A stretch of DNA of 64,000 nucleotides, taken from positions 62,001 to 126,000 of the forward strand of contig JAXGXT010000006.1 of NCBI GenBank assembly GCA_040772665.1, written 5' to 3'. Each line of letters starts with the position of its first letter. Position 1 is the first letter of the stretch. This stretch comes from JAXGXT01 sp040772665 (GTDB lineage Bacteria > Bacillota > Clostridia > Lachnospirales > Anaerotignaceae). The notes below the pieces were generated by a model that had not been told where the DNA came from, did no database searches, and was given only the letters and a program-made list of their open reading frames with translations. Both the position numbers and the translations under genes were made by a program. This document shows, in pieces, positions 1 through 8,831 of this stretch.

Positions 1-405
1 AAGACTTCCTTTAAGTATAGTTCCGCCTATAAGATAACCCGCAACCATAATAATAATGCCGACAACCGAAGCAAGTGTGTTTCGTAAATTTAAAAAATTC
101 GATTTAACTTTGCTGTAATCAGCGATTTTACCTACAGCAAAGCCCATCAAAGCCTTGATAATAAGGGTAAATGGCGCCCAATGGGCATATCCCCCTAAAA
201 TATCGGCAAGCATAGACCCTATTCCCCCTGCAATAAGCCCATATTCCCATCCGAAAAATACTCCTGCAATAAGTATAACACTATCTCCCAAATGGATATA
301 TCCGCTGGTGGCAGGCACAGGCACCTGAACAGCCATAGTTGTAACTGTAACCAGCGCAATCAATAATGCCTTTATACATAATTCTTTAGCTTTAAAAGTT
401 TTCAT
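1..405 (-). CDS. ECF transporter S component (partial, 3' end outside window)
   Basis: The minus-strand frame is open from an ATG at 405 to the window edge, giving the first 135 residues; the C-terminus lies outside. The protein starts MKTFKAKELCIKALLIALVT and then shows VPVPATSGYIHLGDSVILIA, the pattern of the ECF-type riboflavin/HMP-like S component family (Pfam ECF-ribofla_trS). Further on are the hydrophobic segments GGIGSMLADILGGYAHWAPF and IIIMVAGYLIGG. S components are membrane proteins that bind a vitamin or related small molecule and dock on the shared EcfAA'T energy module. The ligand cannot be told from this part. No known vitamin riboswitch was recognised upstream. The start has GGAGAAGGGGAATGGTT just before it, a good ribosome binding site. 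The family call is firm and the substrate is open. Confidence 0.85.
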   Translation of the reverse strand, partial: MKTFKAKELCIKALLIALVTVTTMAVQVPVPATSGYIHLGDSVILIAGVFFGWEYGLIAGGIGSMLADILGGYAHWAPFTLIIKALMGFAVGKIADYSKVKSNFLNLRNTLASVVGIIIMVAGYLIGGTILKGSL

Positions 406-953
406 AACCATTCCCCTTCTCCTCTTTTTTTACACAATATATAAATCCTTTTCTTAACATAACAATTGTAATATCATTAAGTTTTATAAAGAAACATTTA
501 TATAAAGTTCATTAAGTTTAAGCTATTTCTTTTTCCGATAAAAAAATGATAACATTACTTAATGAAAGTTTCCATATCTCAATTAAATAAACTGCATATT
601 GTATGGGTACACTTTTAAGATATACTAAAAAATCTTTCTTTTATTAGTATTAAAATACCATATAATAATATTTACATATGAAAATTTTGAAAGAGAAAAA
701 GCCAGAAATGTTCAATGACTGGAAGAGATTCTGTAAAACATATCTTTTGTAACGAGCCAGAATGATGATAAAACCAAACTTCTGATCCATAACTAAGGTT
801 CTATGTTTATATAACTTTGTTAAAGTTTTTTGTTTTTGAAAAACAGATAGGTTTAGACAAAGTCTATTTTTATACCAGTACAGTATATAAGCCTATATTT
901 CTATTGTACTTGTATTTTCTGCTGTATTTATAATATAAATTATTCTGTTTATA
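406..953. other. Intergenic region of about 550 bp with no assigned gene
   Basis: This AT-rich gap separates two minus-strand genes. Between about 690 and 850 the composition becomes less AT-rich and the minus strand stays open for several tens of codons. No ribosome binding site and start were found for it and no family was recognised, so it may be a decayed gene end or an unrecognised leader of the ECF S component gene. I looked for TPP, folate (THF) and cobalamin riboswitch cores and saw none. Confidence 0.4.
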
Positions 954-1877
954 TTACCAGTCTTTTTCTTTGTAGAAATCCTTCATTTTTTTAATCCACT
1001 TTTTTGTGTTTATATTCAATTTTCTTTTCTTAGAATAAGCAAGTGTCATGTACCATTTTATATCTTCGTTTTCAACACTGCATATAGATAGCTTGTCCTT
1101 AAAACCTGATGCATTCATTAAAAATTCAGGCACAAAGGCTAACCTGTTGGTGCTGCACAAAAGATAAAAAATTGTGGTTAAATCTTTTATTTCAATTATA
1201 TTTTCTATTTTTACCCCCATTTTTATCAAATAGTTTTCTACGGATTTTGTTAGCTGAAACGTTTTTTCTCTTGAATAAAAAGGAAGGCTGCTAATCTCTT
1301 CTTTGCTGAAAACATATTCATTATTTTCGTTTATTTTTTTATCAATTAAAATAGGATTGTTTTTATTGCATACAAGACATATTCTGTCTTCTTGTATTAT
1401 TGAATAATAAATGTCTTCGCTTTCTAAATTTTCCGTGTTTAAAAAGCCAACATCTATGTATCCATCCTTTATAAGTTCCTGCATGTTAAAACTTGTATCT
1501 TCAATTACCCTAAAATCAAAGTCAGGGTTTATTTCTTTTGCTATGTTAATTACATCGTTCAGATAATATTTTGATAAATTAGAAGAAATTCCAAAAACAA
1601 TTGTATTTCCTTCTTTTTCTTTTATTTCTTCCATAGATTCTTTTAATTCTTTATATCTGTTTAGCATATCCTTTGAATATTCTAAATAAACTTCTCCTGC
1701 TTCTGTAAGAAAAATAGGAACACTTTTTCTATCCATCAATTTTAGCCCCAACTCTTTTTCAAGAGAATTAATATACTTTGTCAAAGAAGGTTGAGAAATA
1801 AACAATTTCTCCGAAGCTTTTGTAAGGTTTTTTTCCTCACATATTGTTATATAATATAAAAATTTATTTTCATTCAC
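954..1877 (-). CDS. LysR family transcriptional regulator
   Basis: This 307-residue protein has the LysR layout. An N-terminal winged HTH occupies about residues 1-60 (LTKASEKLFISQPSLTKYIN is the recognition region). A linker helix and a two-lobed periplasmic-binding-like effector domain from about residue 90 follow. The start is GTG at 1877 with GGAGGGGATTAG just upstream. It is divergent from the AEC permease gene at 2032, and the 154-bp gap holds a perfect dyad (1930-1944) of the LysR type. It most likely controls the permease and itself in response to a small organic acid, which is inference from layout. The family is certain and the effector unknown. Confidence 0.93.
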   Translation of the reverse strand: MNENKFLYYITICEEKNLTKASEKLFISQPSLTKYINSLEKELGLKLMDRKSVPIFLTEAGEVYLEYSKDMLNRYKELKESMEEIKEKEGNTIVFGISSNLSKYYLNDVINIAKEINPDFDFRVIEDTSFNMQELIKDGYIDVGFLNTENLESEDIYYSIIQEDRICLVCNKNNPILIDKKINENNEYVFSKEEISSLPFYSREKTFQLTKSVENYLIKMGVKIENIIEIKDLTTIFYLLCSTNRLAFVPEFLMNASGFKDKLSICSVENEDIKWYMTLAYSKKRKLNINTKKWIKKMKDFYKEKDW

Positions 1878-1929
1878 CTAATCCCCTCCTTGAATAAGTT
1901 ATAATAATATATTTTAACACAAAACAACC

Positions 1930-1944
1930 ATAACTAAAAGTTAT
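1930..1944. promoter_or_regulatory. Perfect dyad between divergent LysR and permease genes
   Basis: ATAACT-AAA-AGTTAT is a perfect 15-bp inverted repeat. It fits the LysR rule of a T-N11-A core within a short dyad (ATAAC-N5-GTTAT). It lies about 50 bp from the LysR start and 88 bp from the permease start, where an activation site would be expected. Confidence 0.65.
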
Positions 1945-2031
1945 AGTCTTATGATTTTTTTGAATTTAATATATTTAATAAATTCTGCTACAATAGTTTA
2001 AGTAATAAAAGCGGAACTTAGGAGTGATTTT

Positions 2032-2958
2032 ATGGATGGCACAATGACAGTTCTTGTTTATCAAATGAAAATCATTGCTACATTAATGGCCATCGGACTC
2101 TTAGAGCAAAGATTGAAACTTTTTGATAATGATTTAATTGACAGCCTGGCGACAATTATAGCAAAACTGATACTTCCGCTTATGCTGATTACAATTATAG
2201 GCTCATTAAAAAGAAATGAATTGGTAAAAGGATTTAGAGTTTTTTTTGCCACTTTAATATGTTATGTTGTTTTTATTTTCATAGCAAAACTAATATCTAA
2301 ATTTTCTAAAAAAGAAGAACCGCAAAAAAGTATGCACCTTCTTCTTCAATGTTATGGAAATTCAGGCTACATAGGCATCCCTTTAATAACAAGTATTTTT
2401 TCTTTTCAGGCAGGCATTGCAGCTGCAGCTTTCACTATAGTGGATTCATTTTTTTATTGGGTGGTTGCGCCAAGCATTGTAGGAAAAAAGAACATCAGTA
2501 TTAAAAAATTGATTTCCCCTATGACTTTATCTATTTTTTTAGGAATTATTATAGTTCTTTTTAATTTAGATTTAAACGGAAATATTGTTTGGGATACAAT
2601 GAAAAACGTAGGTGCCACTTGCAAATATTTTGCCAGTATTTATATAGGAATGTCTATAGGAAGACTTAGCTTAAGCAGTATAAAAACAAATTTGGCTTCT
2701 GCCTCTGCGGCAGTTTTTAAGCTTATTTTAATTCCTGTCTGTGCATTTTTCTTGTTTGGCAGAACAGGTTTTTTACAAGGCGACACATTGCTAATGTTTA
2801 TTATTTTGCTGGCAACACCTTCAGGCATGTCATTGCCCATTGTGGCTAACATAGCAGGCATTGAAAACAGCGAGTATATTTCTGTAGGTGTCACAATTTC
2901 AACAATTCTGTGTCTTATAACAATTCCTTTTGTTATATGGCTTATTAATATAATATAA
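2032..2958 (+). CDS. AEC family (auxin efflux carrier-like) transporter
   Basis: This 308-residue, very hydrophobic protein has about ten predicted membrane segments, the usual size and layout of the AEC/malonate-type permeases. The middle contains QCYGNSGYIGIPLITSIFS, matching the conserved N-x-G-x-x-G-x-P region of the family's first half, and the end has LLATPSGMSLPIVANIAG, its second-half counterpart. Members move dicarboxylates, malonate or similar weak acids. The start ATG at 2032 has TTAGGAGTGATTTT before it. The divergent LysR regulator is the likely controller. The substrate is not determinable here. Confidence 0.9.
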   Translation: MDGTMTVLVYQMKIIATLMAIGLLEQRLKLFDNDLIDSLATIIAKLILPLMLITIIGSLKRNELVKGFRVFFATLICYVVFIFIAKLISKFSKKEEPQKSMHLLLQCYGNSGYIGIPLITSIFSFQAGIAAAAFTIVDSFFYWVVAPSIVGKKNISIKKLISPMTLSIFLGIIIVLFNLDLNGNIVWDTMKNVGATCKYFASIYIGMSIGRLSLSSIKTNLASASAAVFKLILIPVCAFFLFGRTGFLQGDTLLMFIILLATPSGMSLPIVANIAGIENSEYISVGVTISTILCLITIPFVIWLINII

Positions 2959-2992
2959 AATCGCTATCCAAAATGCCCTAATCGGGCTCCAA

Positions 2993-3031
2993 AAGGGGCA
3001 GATATAAATCCCAAATGCATTGCTGCCCCTT
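2993..3031 (+). terminator. Likely terminator of the AEC transporter gene
   Basis: Arms AAGGGGCAG (2993-3001) and CTGCCCCTT (3023-3031) form a 9-bp perfect stem with a long loop about 35 bp after the permease stop. The tail is AT-rich and not a clean T run, so strength is uncertain. Confidence 0.5.
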
Positions 3032-3217
3032 ATATATAATACTTATCCAGCTTTTAATTATTAATACAAAGCAACAACATATAAATCTTTTACTTATAAA
3101 GCTTGTAATTGCGGTGCTGCCGCATTTGAGGGAGTGGGGCAGTGCTGTGAGGTTTTTTAAAGAATTGGTTATCCATCTTTTGTAAATAGTATTTTAGATT
3201 TAATTTGAAAATTCTAT

Positions 3218-3260
3218 AAACAGCCCCCTGATTGTCAGATATAAAATCAGGGGGCTGTTT
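3218..3260. terminator. Strong hairpin in the guaA-permease convergent gap
   Basis: A 16-bp perfect inverted repeat (3218-3233 and 3245-3260) has a C5/G5 core and A/T flanks on both sides, so it can act as a terminator in either direction between the convergent permease and gua genes. The loop is 11 nt. Confidence 0.8.
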
Positions 3261-3318
3261 ATACTTGCTTTTTACAATGGCATTAAAAAATTGTTGTTGA
3301 TTTTGATGAAGCTAAAAC

Positions 3319-3348
3319 TGGGAAGACGCTTGTTTAGCGGCTTCCCAG
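3319..3348 (-). terminator. Terminator of the guaBA operon
   Basis: CTGGGAAG (3319-3326) pairs with CTTCCCAG (3341-3348), with CGC/GCG inside. On the minus strand it is followed by TTTTAGC. It lies 11 bp after the guaA stop. Confidence 0.75.
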
Positions 3349-3358
3349 AGATTTTATG

Positions 3359-4897
3359 TTATTCCCACTCAATAGTTGAAGGTGGTTTGCTTGTAATATC
3401 ATAAACTATTCTATTTATATGCTTAACCTCATTAACTATCCTCACGCTAATTTTATCTAAAATCTCATAAGGAATACGTGCCCAATCGGCTGTCATAAAG
3501 TCATTTGTTGTAACTCCCCTAAGAGCAAGGGTATAATCATATGTCCTTGTATCTCCCATAACGCCTACACTTCTCATTCCTGTAAGAACAGCAAAATACT
3601 GGTTTATGCTTCTGTCTAATCCTGCAAGGGCAATCTCCTCACGAAAAATAGCATCTGCATCACGAAGAACATCAAGCTTTTCCTTAGTAATTTCACCAAG
3701 CACACGAATTCCAAGCCCGGGCCCTGGGAAAGGCTGACGCCAAACCAGTTTTTCAGGAAGTCCAAGCTCCATTCCCATTTTTCTTACTTCATCTTTAAAA
3801 AGCATCCTTAAAGGCTCAATAAGTTCGTCAAAATCCACAACCGATGGTAGTCCGCCAACATTATGGTGGCTTTTTATAACAGCACTGTCGCCTAAACCGC
3901 TTTCAATTACATCAGGATAAATAGTTCCCTGAACAAGAAAACCAACCTTTCCGATTTTCCTAGCTTCATCCTCAAAAACACGGATAAATTCTTCGCCGAT
4001 AATCTTCCTTTTTGCCTCAGGCTCGCTTGTTCCTTTTAATTTGTCTAAAAACCGCTCTTCTGCATTAACTCGAACAAAATGGCTGTTAAAGCGATTTGCA
4101 AAAGCCTCTTCAACTTCATTTCCTTCATTTTTTCGCATAAGCCCCGTATCAACAAAAACGCATGTAAGCTGTTTTCCGATTGCTTTGCTGACAAGCGCCG
4201 CAACAACCGACGAGTCCACACCGCCGCTTAATGCACAAAGCACCTTTCCATCTCCAACTTGCTTTCTGATTGATTCAATTTGACTGTCAATATATCTTGC
4301 CATTGTCCAGTCACCCTTACATTTGCATATCCTAAAAAGAAAGTTAGAAAGCATATCCTTTCCTTTTGGTGTGTGGTTAACCTCAGGATGAAATTGAACA
4401 GCATAAAAATTCTTTTCCGCCCATTCCATTGCCGCCACAGGGCATGAATCTGTTGAAGCAGTAACAGTGAAACCTTCAGGAGCTTTTGAAATAAAATCAG
4501 TGTGGCTCATCCAACAAATTTCTTTATTGTCAAGACCGCTAAAAAGAAGACTTTCATTATTTAAAGAAACATTAGTCTTTCCATATTCACTTTTCTCGGC
4601 GGCAGTTTCTACAGTGCCTCCAAGAGTGTATGCCATAAGCTGACTTCCATAGCAAATTCCTAAAACAGGAATTCCCATTTCAAAGATTTCCCTGGCAATA
4701 TGGGGAGAGCTTTCATCATAAACACTGTTTGGCCCTCCCGTAAAAATGATTCCTTTAGGGTTAATTTTTTTTATTTCCTCCAAAGATGTTCTATAACTTT
4801 TTACTTCACAGTAAACATTAAATTCCCTTACTCTTCTTGCTATAAGCTGGTTATATTGACCGCCAAAATCAAGTACAATTACTATTTCATTATTCAT
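3359..4897 (-). CDS. guaA: GMP synthase (glutamine-hydrolysing)
   Basis: GMP synthase converts XMP to GMP with ATP and glutamine in the cytosol. The 512-residue protein has a class I glutamine amidotransferase domain (about 1-190) with nucleophile Cys in GICYGSQLMAY and the His-Glu pair in QFHPEVNHT. An ATP-pyrophosphatase domain has the P-loop LSGGVDSSVVAAL. The C-terminal dimerisation domain ends in SKPPSTIEWE, the usual GuaA end. An upstream TTG at 4909 is in frame, but ATG at 4897 is preferred because GGGGGAAATT sits directly before it. The gene follows guaB by 17 bp, so the two form a guaBA operon from IMP to GMP. Confidence 0.98.
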   Translation of the reverse strand: MNNEIVIVLDFGGQYNQLIARRVREFNVYCEVKSYRTSLEEIKKINPKGIIFTGGPNSVYDESSPHIAREIFEMGIPVLGICYGSQLMAYTLGGTVETAAEKSEYGKTNVSLNNESLLFSGLDNKEICWMSHTDFISKAPEGFTVTASTDSCPVAAMEWAEKNFYAVQFHPEVNHTPKGKDMLSNFLFRICKCKGDWTMARYIDSQIESIRKQVGDGKVLCALSGGVDSSVVAALVSKAIGKQLTCVFVDTGLMRKNEGNEVEEAFANRFNSHFVRVNAEERFLDKLKGTSEPEAKRKIIGEEFIRVFEDEARKIGKVGFLVQGTIYPDVIESGLGDSAVIKSHHNVGGLPSVVDFDELIEPLRMLFKDEVRKMGMELGLPEKLVWRQPFPGPGLGIRVLGEITKEKLDVLRDADAIFREEIALAGLDRSINQYFAVLTGMRSVGVMGDTRTYDYTLALRGVTTNDFMTADWARIPYEILDKISVRIVNEVKHINRIVYDITSKPPSTIEWE

Positions 4898-4914
4898 AAT
4901 TTCCCCCAAACAGA

Positions 4915-6369
4915 TTAATACTCAACGCTGTAGTTAGGTGCCTCTTTAGTTATTTGAATATCGTGAGGATGGCTTTCTCTTAAGCCCGCACTTGTAATCC
5001 TCATAAATTTAGCATTTTCTTTAAGCTCGCCAATGGTTCTTGTTCCGCAATAACCCATGCCTGCCTTTAAACCGCCCATCAGCTGATAAATTGAGTCTTC
5101 AACACTGCCTTTAAACGCAATTCTTCCCTCAATGCCTTCCGGGACAAGCTTTTTTTGGTCATCCTGGAAATATCTGTCCTTGCTTCCTTTTTCCATAGCA
5201 GCAATAGAACCCATTCCACGATACACCTTATATTTTCTTCCCTGATAAATCTCAGTATCTCCGGGGCTTTCTTCACATCCTGCAAAATAGCTGCCCATCA
5301 TGCAAATACTTGCACCTGCCGCAATTGCCTTAACAACGTCACCTGAATACTTAATTCCTCCGTCAGCAATAATAGGAATTCCGTAAAACTTTGCCGCCTC
5401 TGCACAATCAAATACAGCAGTAATCTGAGGCACTCCAATCCCTGCAACAACACGTGTAGTACATATTGAACCGGGGCCTATTCCAACCTTAACACAGTCA
5501 GCACCTGCTTTTATAAGTTCAACAGTAGCCTCTGCAGTGGCAACATTTCCTGCAATAAGCTGAATGTCAGGATAAATCATTTTAATCCTTTTTACAGTGT
5601 CTATAACTCCCTGTGAGTGACCATGGGCAGTGTCAATAACAATAACATCAACACATGCCTTAACAAGAGCCTCAACACGGTCAAGCACGTCCATAGTAGC
5701 TCCTACAGCAGCACCAACAAGAAGCCTTCCGTGTTCATCTTTTGCACTGTTTGGATATTTAATTGCCTTTTCAATGTCTTTAATTGTAATAAGTCCTTTA
5801 AGATATCCTTCGTCATCAACAATCGGAAGCTTTTCTATTTTGTACTTTGTAAGTATATCCTGTGCTTCATCTAAAGTTGTTCCTTCAGGAGCAGTAATAA
5901 GGTTATCTTTTGTCATTGATTCGCTGATAGCTTTGTTATGATTTTTCTCAAAACGAATATCTCTGTTTGTTATTATGCCTACAAGCTTTCCGTTTACTGT
6001 AATGGGAACACCTGAAATATGAAATTTGCTCATAAGCTCATCGGCCTCATACACATAGTGGTCTGGTGTAAGCCAGAAAGGGTCGATAATAACACCGTGC
6101 TCCGACCTTTTAACTTTATCCACCTCATCCGCCTGACGCTCTATAGACATATTCTTATGGATAATTCCAACTCCACCCTGTCTTGCAACAGCTATTGCCA
6201 TTTTAGATTCAGTAACAGTGTCCATTCCCGCACTCATTATCGGAGCGTTAAGTTTAATCTTTTTTGTCAAGTATGTGGAAATATCAACATCCTTAGGCAA
6301 AACATCACTTTTTGCAGGAATTAAAAGTACATCATCAAAGGTAAGACCCTCTTTAACAAGCTTATACAT
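4915..6369 (-). CDS. guaB: IMP dehydrogenase
   Basis: IMP dehydrogenase oxidises IMP to XMP with NAD+, the committing step of guanine nucleotide synthesis. The protein is about 484 residues from ATG at 6369, chosen because AAAGGAGAG lies 8 bp upstream; a longer in-frame reading to 6420 lacks support. A TIM barrel begins LTFDDVLLIPAKSDVLP and is interrupted by a CBS pair (about residues 95-215). The catalytic Cys is in GPGSICTTRVVAG, with the flap region after GRKYKVYRGMGS. It is first in guaBA. No purine riboswitch was seen in its 5' region, but a short inverted repeat lies about 235 bp upstream (6601-6622). Confidence 0.98.
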   Translation of the reverse strand: MYKLVKEGLTFDDVLLIPAKSDVLPKDVDISTYLTKKIKLNAPIMSAGMDTVTESKMAIAVARQGGVGIIHKNMSIERQADEVDKVKRSEHGVIIDPFWLTPDHYVYEADELMSKFHISGVPITVNGKLVGIITNRDIRFEKNHNKAISESMTKDNLITAPEGTTLDEAQDILTKYKIEKLPIVDDEGYLKGLITIKDIEKAIKYPNSAKDEHGRLLVGAAVGATMDVLDRVEALVKACVDVIVIDTAHGHSQGVIDTVKRIKMIYPDIQLIAGNVATAEATVELIKAGADCVKVGIGPGSICTTRVVAGIGVPQITAVFDCAEAAKFYGIPIIADGGIKYSGDVVKAIAAGASICMMGSYFAGCEESPGDTEIYQGRKYKVYRGMGSIAAMEKGSKDRYFQDDQKKLVPEGIEGRIAFKGSVEDSIYQLMGGLKAGMGYCGTRTIGELKENAKFMRITSAGLRESHPHDIQITKEAPNYSVEY

Positions 6370-6420
6370 TTTCCATTTCTCTCCTTTGCAATAATTAAAT
6401 ATGGTTAAAGTTTTCTCCAA

Positions 6421-6885
6421 GTCAGAAATAATAACTTAAGATAAATTTGCTGCATTTTTATTATACATATATTTGTTTTCCGCCTTAAAATAAATCCTGA
6501 TAACATCTAAAATTTAATATCTATTTCTATGGAAAAAACAATATAATACTAATGGTTTATGCAATAAATACTATCTAAAAAATCAGCTTAATTTAGGTGC
6601 CGAAATTTCGTTTATAATTTCGCTATTTTAACAAATACTTTTGCCTCTGTCAACATAAATAAATCTTTTTAATATGGTATCACAGAGAATTTAATTTTAC
6701 AATAGCATGGATAAAACAGAAAGGAAATTTTGTATTAATTTTAACTAAAAACAGTTTTTTTGCTGCAATATAAAATCAAAGTTAAACTCTTGTGTCCTTT
6801 TTTAAAAATTTTGTACTATAAACCATAACTTTCTATCTGCGTCTATTTAACATTAATCCTGTTATTAAAATTAATTTATAAAAAA
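6421..6885. other. Long AT-rich intergenic region upstream of guaB
   Basis: This 465-bp gap has no coding frame I can support. It should hold the guaB promoter and leader. The only notable element is the inverted repeat at 6601-6622. I saw no conserved core of the purine (xpt-type) riboswitch. Confidence 0.5.
6601..6622. promoter_or_regulatory. Inverted repeat upstream of guaB
   Basis: CGAAATT (6601-6607) and AATTTCG (6616-6622) are a 7-bp inverted repeat with an 8-bp spacer, and CGAAATTTCG is itself a 10-bp palindrome. CGAA/TTCG arms recall purine-repressor boxes, but the match is too loose to name. Confidence 0.3.
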
Positions 6886-6915
6886 TCCGCCTCTGAAAAC
6901 TTATTCAGAAACGGA
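6886..6915 (-). terminator. Terminator of spoVT
   Basis: On the minus strand UCCGUUUCUGAA pairs with UUCAGAGGCGGA (two G-U pairs), followed by a run of six T (complement of 6880-6885). It lies 10 bp after the spoVT stop. Confidence 0.75.
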
Positions 6916-6925
6916 CTTTTTAACT

Positions 6926-7471
6926 TTATTGCTCCATTTGCTTTCCTAAAAACCCTGCGGCCGCTCCGGCGAGCTTTCCTTCAACCTCTCCCATCTTTTT
7001 ATCCTGAGAAAGGAAAACAACTGCTCCCAAAACATCTCCCTCTGATATAATCGGGGCAACAAGCTGATAATTGTATGAATTAATGGTATCATCTTCAAGA
7101 AGCGGAATGAAATTACTATCACTTCTGCCCATAATTAATGTGTTTCTTGAATTGATACATTTTTCCATTGCAGAGCTTATGTGTTTTTCATAAAAATCTT
7201 TTTTTGTACCTCCTGAAACGGCAATAATTTGATCTTTATCAATAATACAGGTGGTGTGACCTGCTGTTTGAGCAAGGCTTTCAGCATATTCTTTAGCAAA
7301 AGTGCCAAGCTCCCCTATAGGTGAATATTTTTTAAGAATAATTTCACCCTCTCTGTCAGTAAAAATCTCAAGAGGATCTCCCTCTCTTATACGCATTGTT
7401 CTGCGGATTTCTTTAGGTATAACAACTCTTCCCAAATCGTCAATTCTGCGCACAATTCCCGTTGCCTTCAT
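6926..7471 (-). CDS. spoVT: Stage V sporulation transcriptional regulator SpoVT
   Basis: SpoVT tunes sigma-G dependent genes in the forespore. The 181-residue length is typical. The N-terminal SpoVT/AbrB swapped-hairpin DNA-binding domain (about 1-50) reads MKATGIVRRIDDLGRVVIPK. A GAF-like domain fills about residues 55-180. ATG at 7471 is preceded by GGGAGGTTATAATAA. The gene stands alone with its own terminator. Its presence marks the organism as a probable spore former. Confidence 0.96.
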   Translation of the reverse strand: MKATGIVRRIDDLGRVVIPKEIRRTMRIREGDPLEIFTDREGEIILKKYSPIGELGTFAKEYAESLAQTAGHTTCIIDKDQIIAVSGGTKKDFYEKHISSAMEKCINSRNTLIMGRSDSNFIPLLEDDTINSYNYQLVAPIISEGDVLGAVVFLSQDKKMGEVEGKLAGAAAGFLGKQMEQ

Positions 7472-7588
7472 TTATTATAACCTCCCATTGGTTTTGTTTT
7501 TTTCCTGTGGGAGTATTATTTGTAACTACAGATATTTTATACCAACACACAAATGGTAAAAGTTTACACAACCTTTGAATTTCACTTA

Positions 7589-8056
7589 TTATCTTTTAGA
7601 TTTACCTGTTACACTTTTTGTTTTAAGCCTTAAACCCGCAACTCCGTCTACATTTTTTTCTGAAAGCTCATAGTTTTCTTTCGTAAGTTTAAAAAGTATA
7701 TTTTTAAGTATATCTGCTTTTTGTGCGGAATTTTCAACAAATTCAATCTCACCCTCACCCATAACACTTCTGTACTTATAGCCAACTTTGCATCCTATTT
7801 TATCATAAATAAGCTCTCCGCCCACATTCATTTGGAAAAACACATTAGGATTTCTTTTTAAAATATCAACCTTTTTTCCTTTTTTTGAACAATGAAAATA
7901 AAGTTCCAACAAAGAGTCTTTATAAGTATATCCAAAATTTAAAGGAACAACATAGGGTTTTAGCCCATCTGTCATTGCCAAATGACAAACCTCGCATTCT
8001 TCAAGAATGTTTAAAATTTCGTCTATGTCTTTTATTTCTCTGTCGCTTCTTATCAA
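7589..8056 (-). CDS. Pyridoxamine 5'-phosphate oxidase-like flavin protein (NimA-like)
   Basis: This protein of about 155 residues has the split-barrel FMN-binding fold of the PNPOx-like/5-nitroimidazole antibiotic resistance (Nim) group. The typical beginning SDREIKDIDEILNILEECEV is followed by CHLAMTDGLKPYVVPLNFGY and the LYFHCSKKGKKVDILKRNP stretch, which in this family contacts the flavin. A GTG at 8063-8065 is possible, but TTG at 8056 is better spaced from AAAGGAG. It lies about 20 bp downstream of the Crp/Fnr gene in one operon, suggesting a redox or detoxification role. Nitroreductase activity is not shown by sequence. Confidence 0.82.
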   Translation of the reverse strand: MIRSDREIKDIDEILNILEECEVCHLAMTDGLKPYVVPLNFGYTYKDSLLELYFHCSKKGKKVDILKRNPNVFFQMNVGGELIYDKIGCKVGYKYRSVMGEGEIEFVENSAQKADILKNILFKLTKENYELSEKNVDGVAGLRLKTKSVTGKSKR

Positions 8057-8075
8057 GATAAACACTCCTTTGGTT

Positions 8076-8726
8076 TTAATATTTCACCTTAAGCTTCACC
8101 ATTCTTCTGTCGGTTTCCAGTAAACCCTCATCTTTCATATTCTTTATTTCCCTCATAACAGCACTTCTGTCAGCAGCAATATAATCAGCCAAAGCGCTTA
8201 ATGAAAACGGCAGTTCAAAATAATGGCTTGCCACCGCCGAAGCTTGAATGTTAAAATAGCACAAAAGCTTTTGTCTTATTGTTCTGTTGCTTAAAACTTC
8301 AACTCTTACACTTATGTCACGAAGTTTTTCAGAGATTACTTTAAACATATTTTGAACAAGTATAGAATGGTGGGTGCATGCATTTTCGCATCTTTTTGTA
8401 ATATGCTCATATTCAAGAAAAAGAATTTCACAGTCACTTATGCACTCCACAAAAATACTATCCTTGCCGCAAAGAGAAAATGCAACCGTTTCGCCGAAAA
8501 TATCGTCCTCATGCAAATTTTCCAAAATATATCTGTTTCCGTCTATATCTATTCTCACAAGACAGGCAGAGCCTTCTTTTATTATTCCAACTTTATTTCT
8601 GTTTTCAAAATAATCAAGTATAACCTCGCCTGCGGAAAAAGACTTTTCTTCGCTTTCAAAACACTTCATCATTGCATAATATTCTTCCTCGCTTACACCA
8701 TCAAAAAGACTTAACTCTTTATACAA
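8076..8726 (-). CDS. Crp/Fnr family transcriptional regulator
   Basis: This 216-residue protein has a cyclic-nucleotide-binding-like beta barrel (about 15-125, with KVGIIKEGSACLVRIDIDGN and DDIFGETVAFS) and a C-terminal winged HTH (about 150-216, LSALADYIAADRSAVMREIK). Cysteines at ECISDCEILF and CENAC do not form the classic Fnr N-terminal cluster, so no FeS sensor is claimed. The start is TTG at 8726 after AGAGGTGATTTTAT. It heads an operon with the flavin-fold protein and is divergent from the small NrdD-like gene. A perfect palindrome at 8750-8761 is a candidate operator. Confidence 0.92.
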   Translation of the reverse strand: MYKELSLFDGVSEEEYYAMMKCFESEEKSFSAGEVILDYFENRNKVGIIKEGSACLVRIDIDGNRYILENLHEDDIFGETVAFSLCGKDSIFVECISDCEILFLEYEHITKRCENACTHHSILVQNMFKVISEKLRDISVRVEVLSNRTIRQKLLCYFNIQASAVASHYFELPFSLSALADYIAADRSAVMREIKNMKDEGLLETDRRMVKLKVKY

Positions 8727-8749
8727 ATAAAATCACCTCTTTAAATATA

Positions 8750-8761
8750 TTGCAGCTGCAA
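8750..8761. promoter_or_regulatory. 12-bp perfect palindrome between divergent Crp/Fnr and NrdD-like genes
   Basis: TTGCAGCTGCAA lies 24 bp from the Crp/Fnr start and 70 bp from the start of the plus-strand gene. It is GC-rich against an AT-rich gap. Crp/Fnr proteins bind dyads of this kind, so it is a candidate operator for control of both directions. Confidence 0.5.
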
Positions 8762-8831
8762 CACTTATGCTGGTATTTTTATGATATACTTCTTTTAATA
8801 GATTGTAAATAACCTAAAGGGGGTAATTAAT

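Noticed and set aside
690..850. Possible gene in the gap before the ECF S component gene
   Set aside because: The minus strand is open for a few tens of codons but has no ribosome site, start or recognisable family.
6370..6885. Purine riboswitch before guaB
   Set aside because: No three-way junction core with the conserved loop sequences was found on the minus strand.
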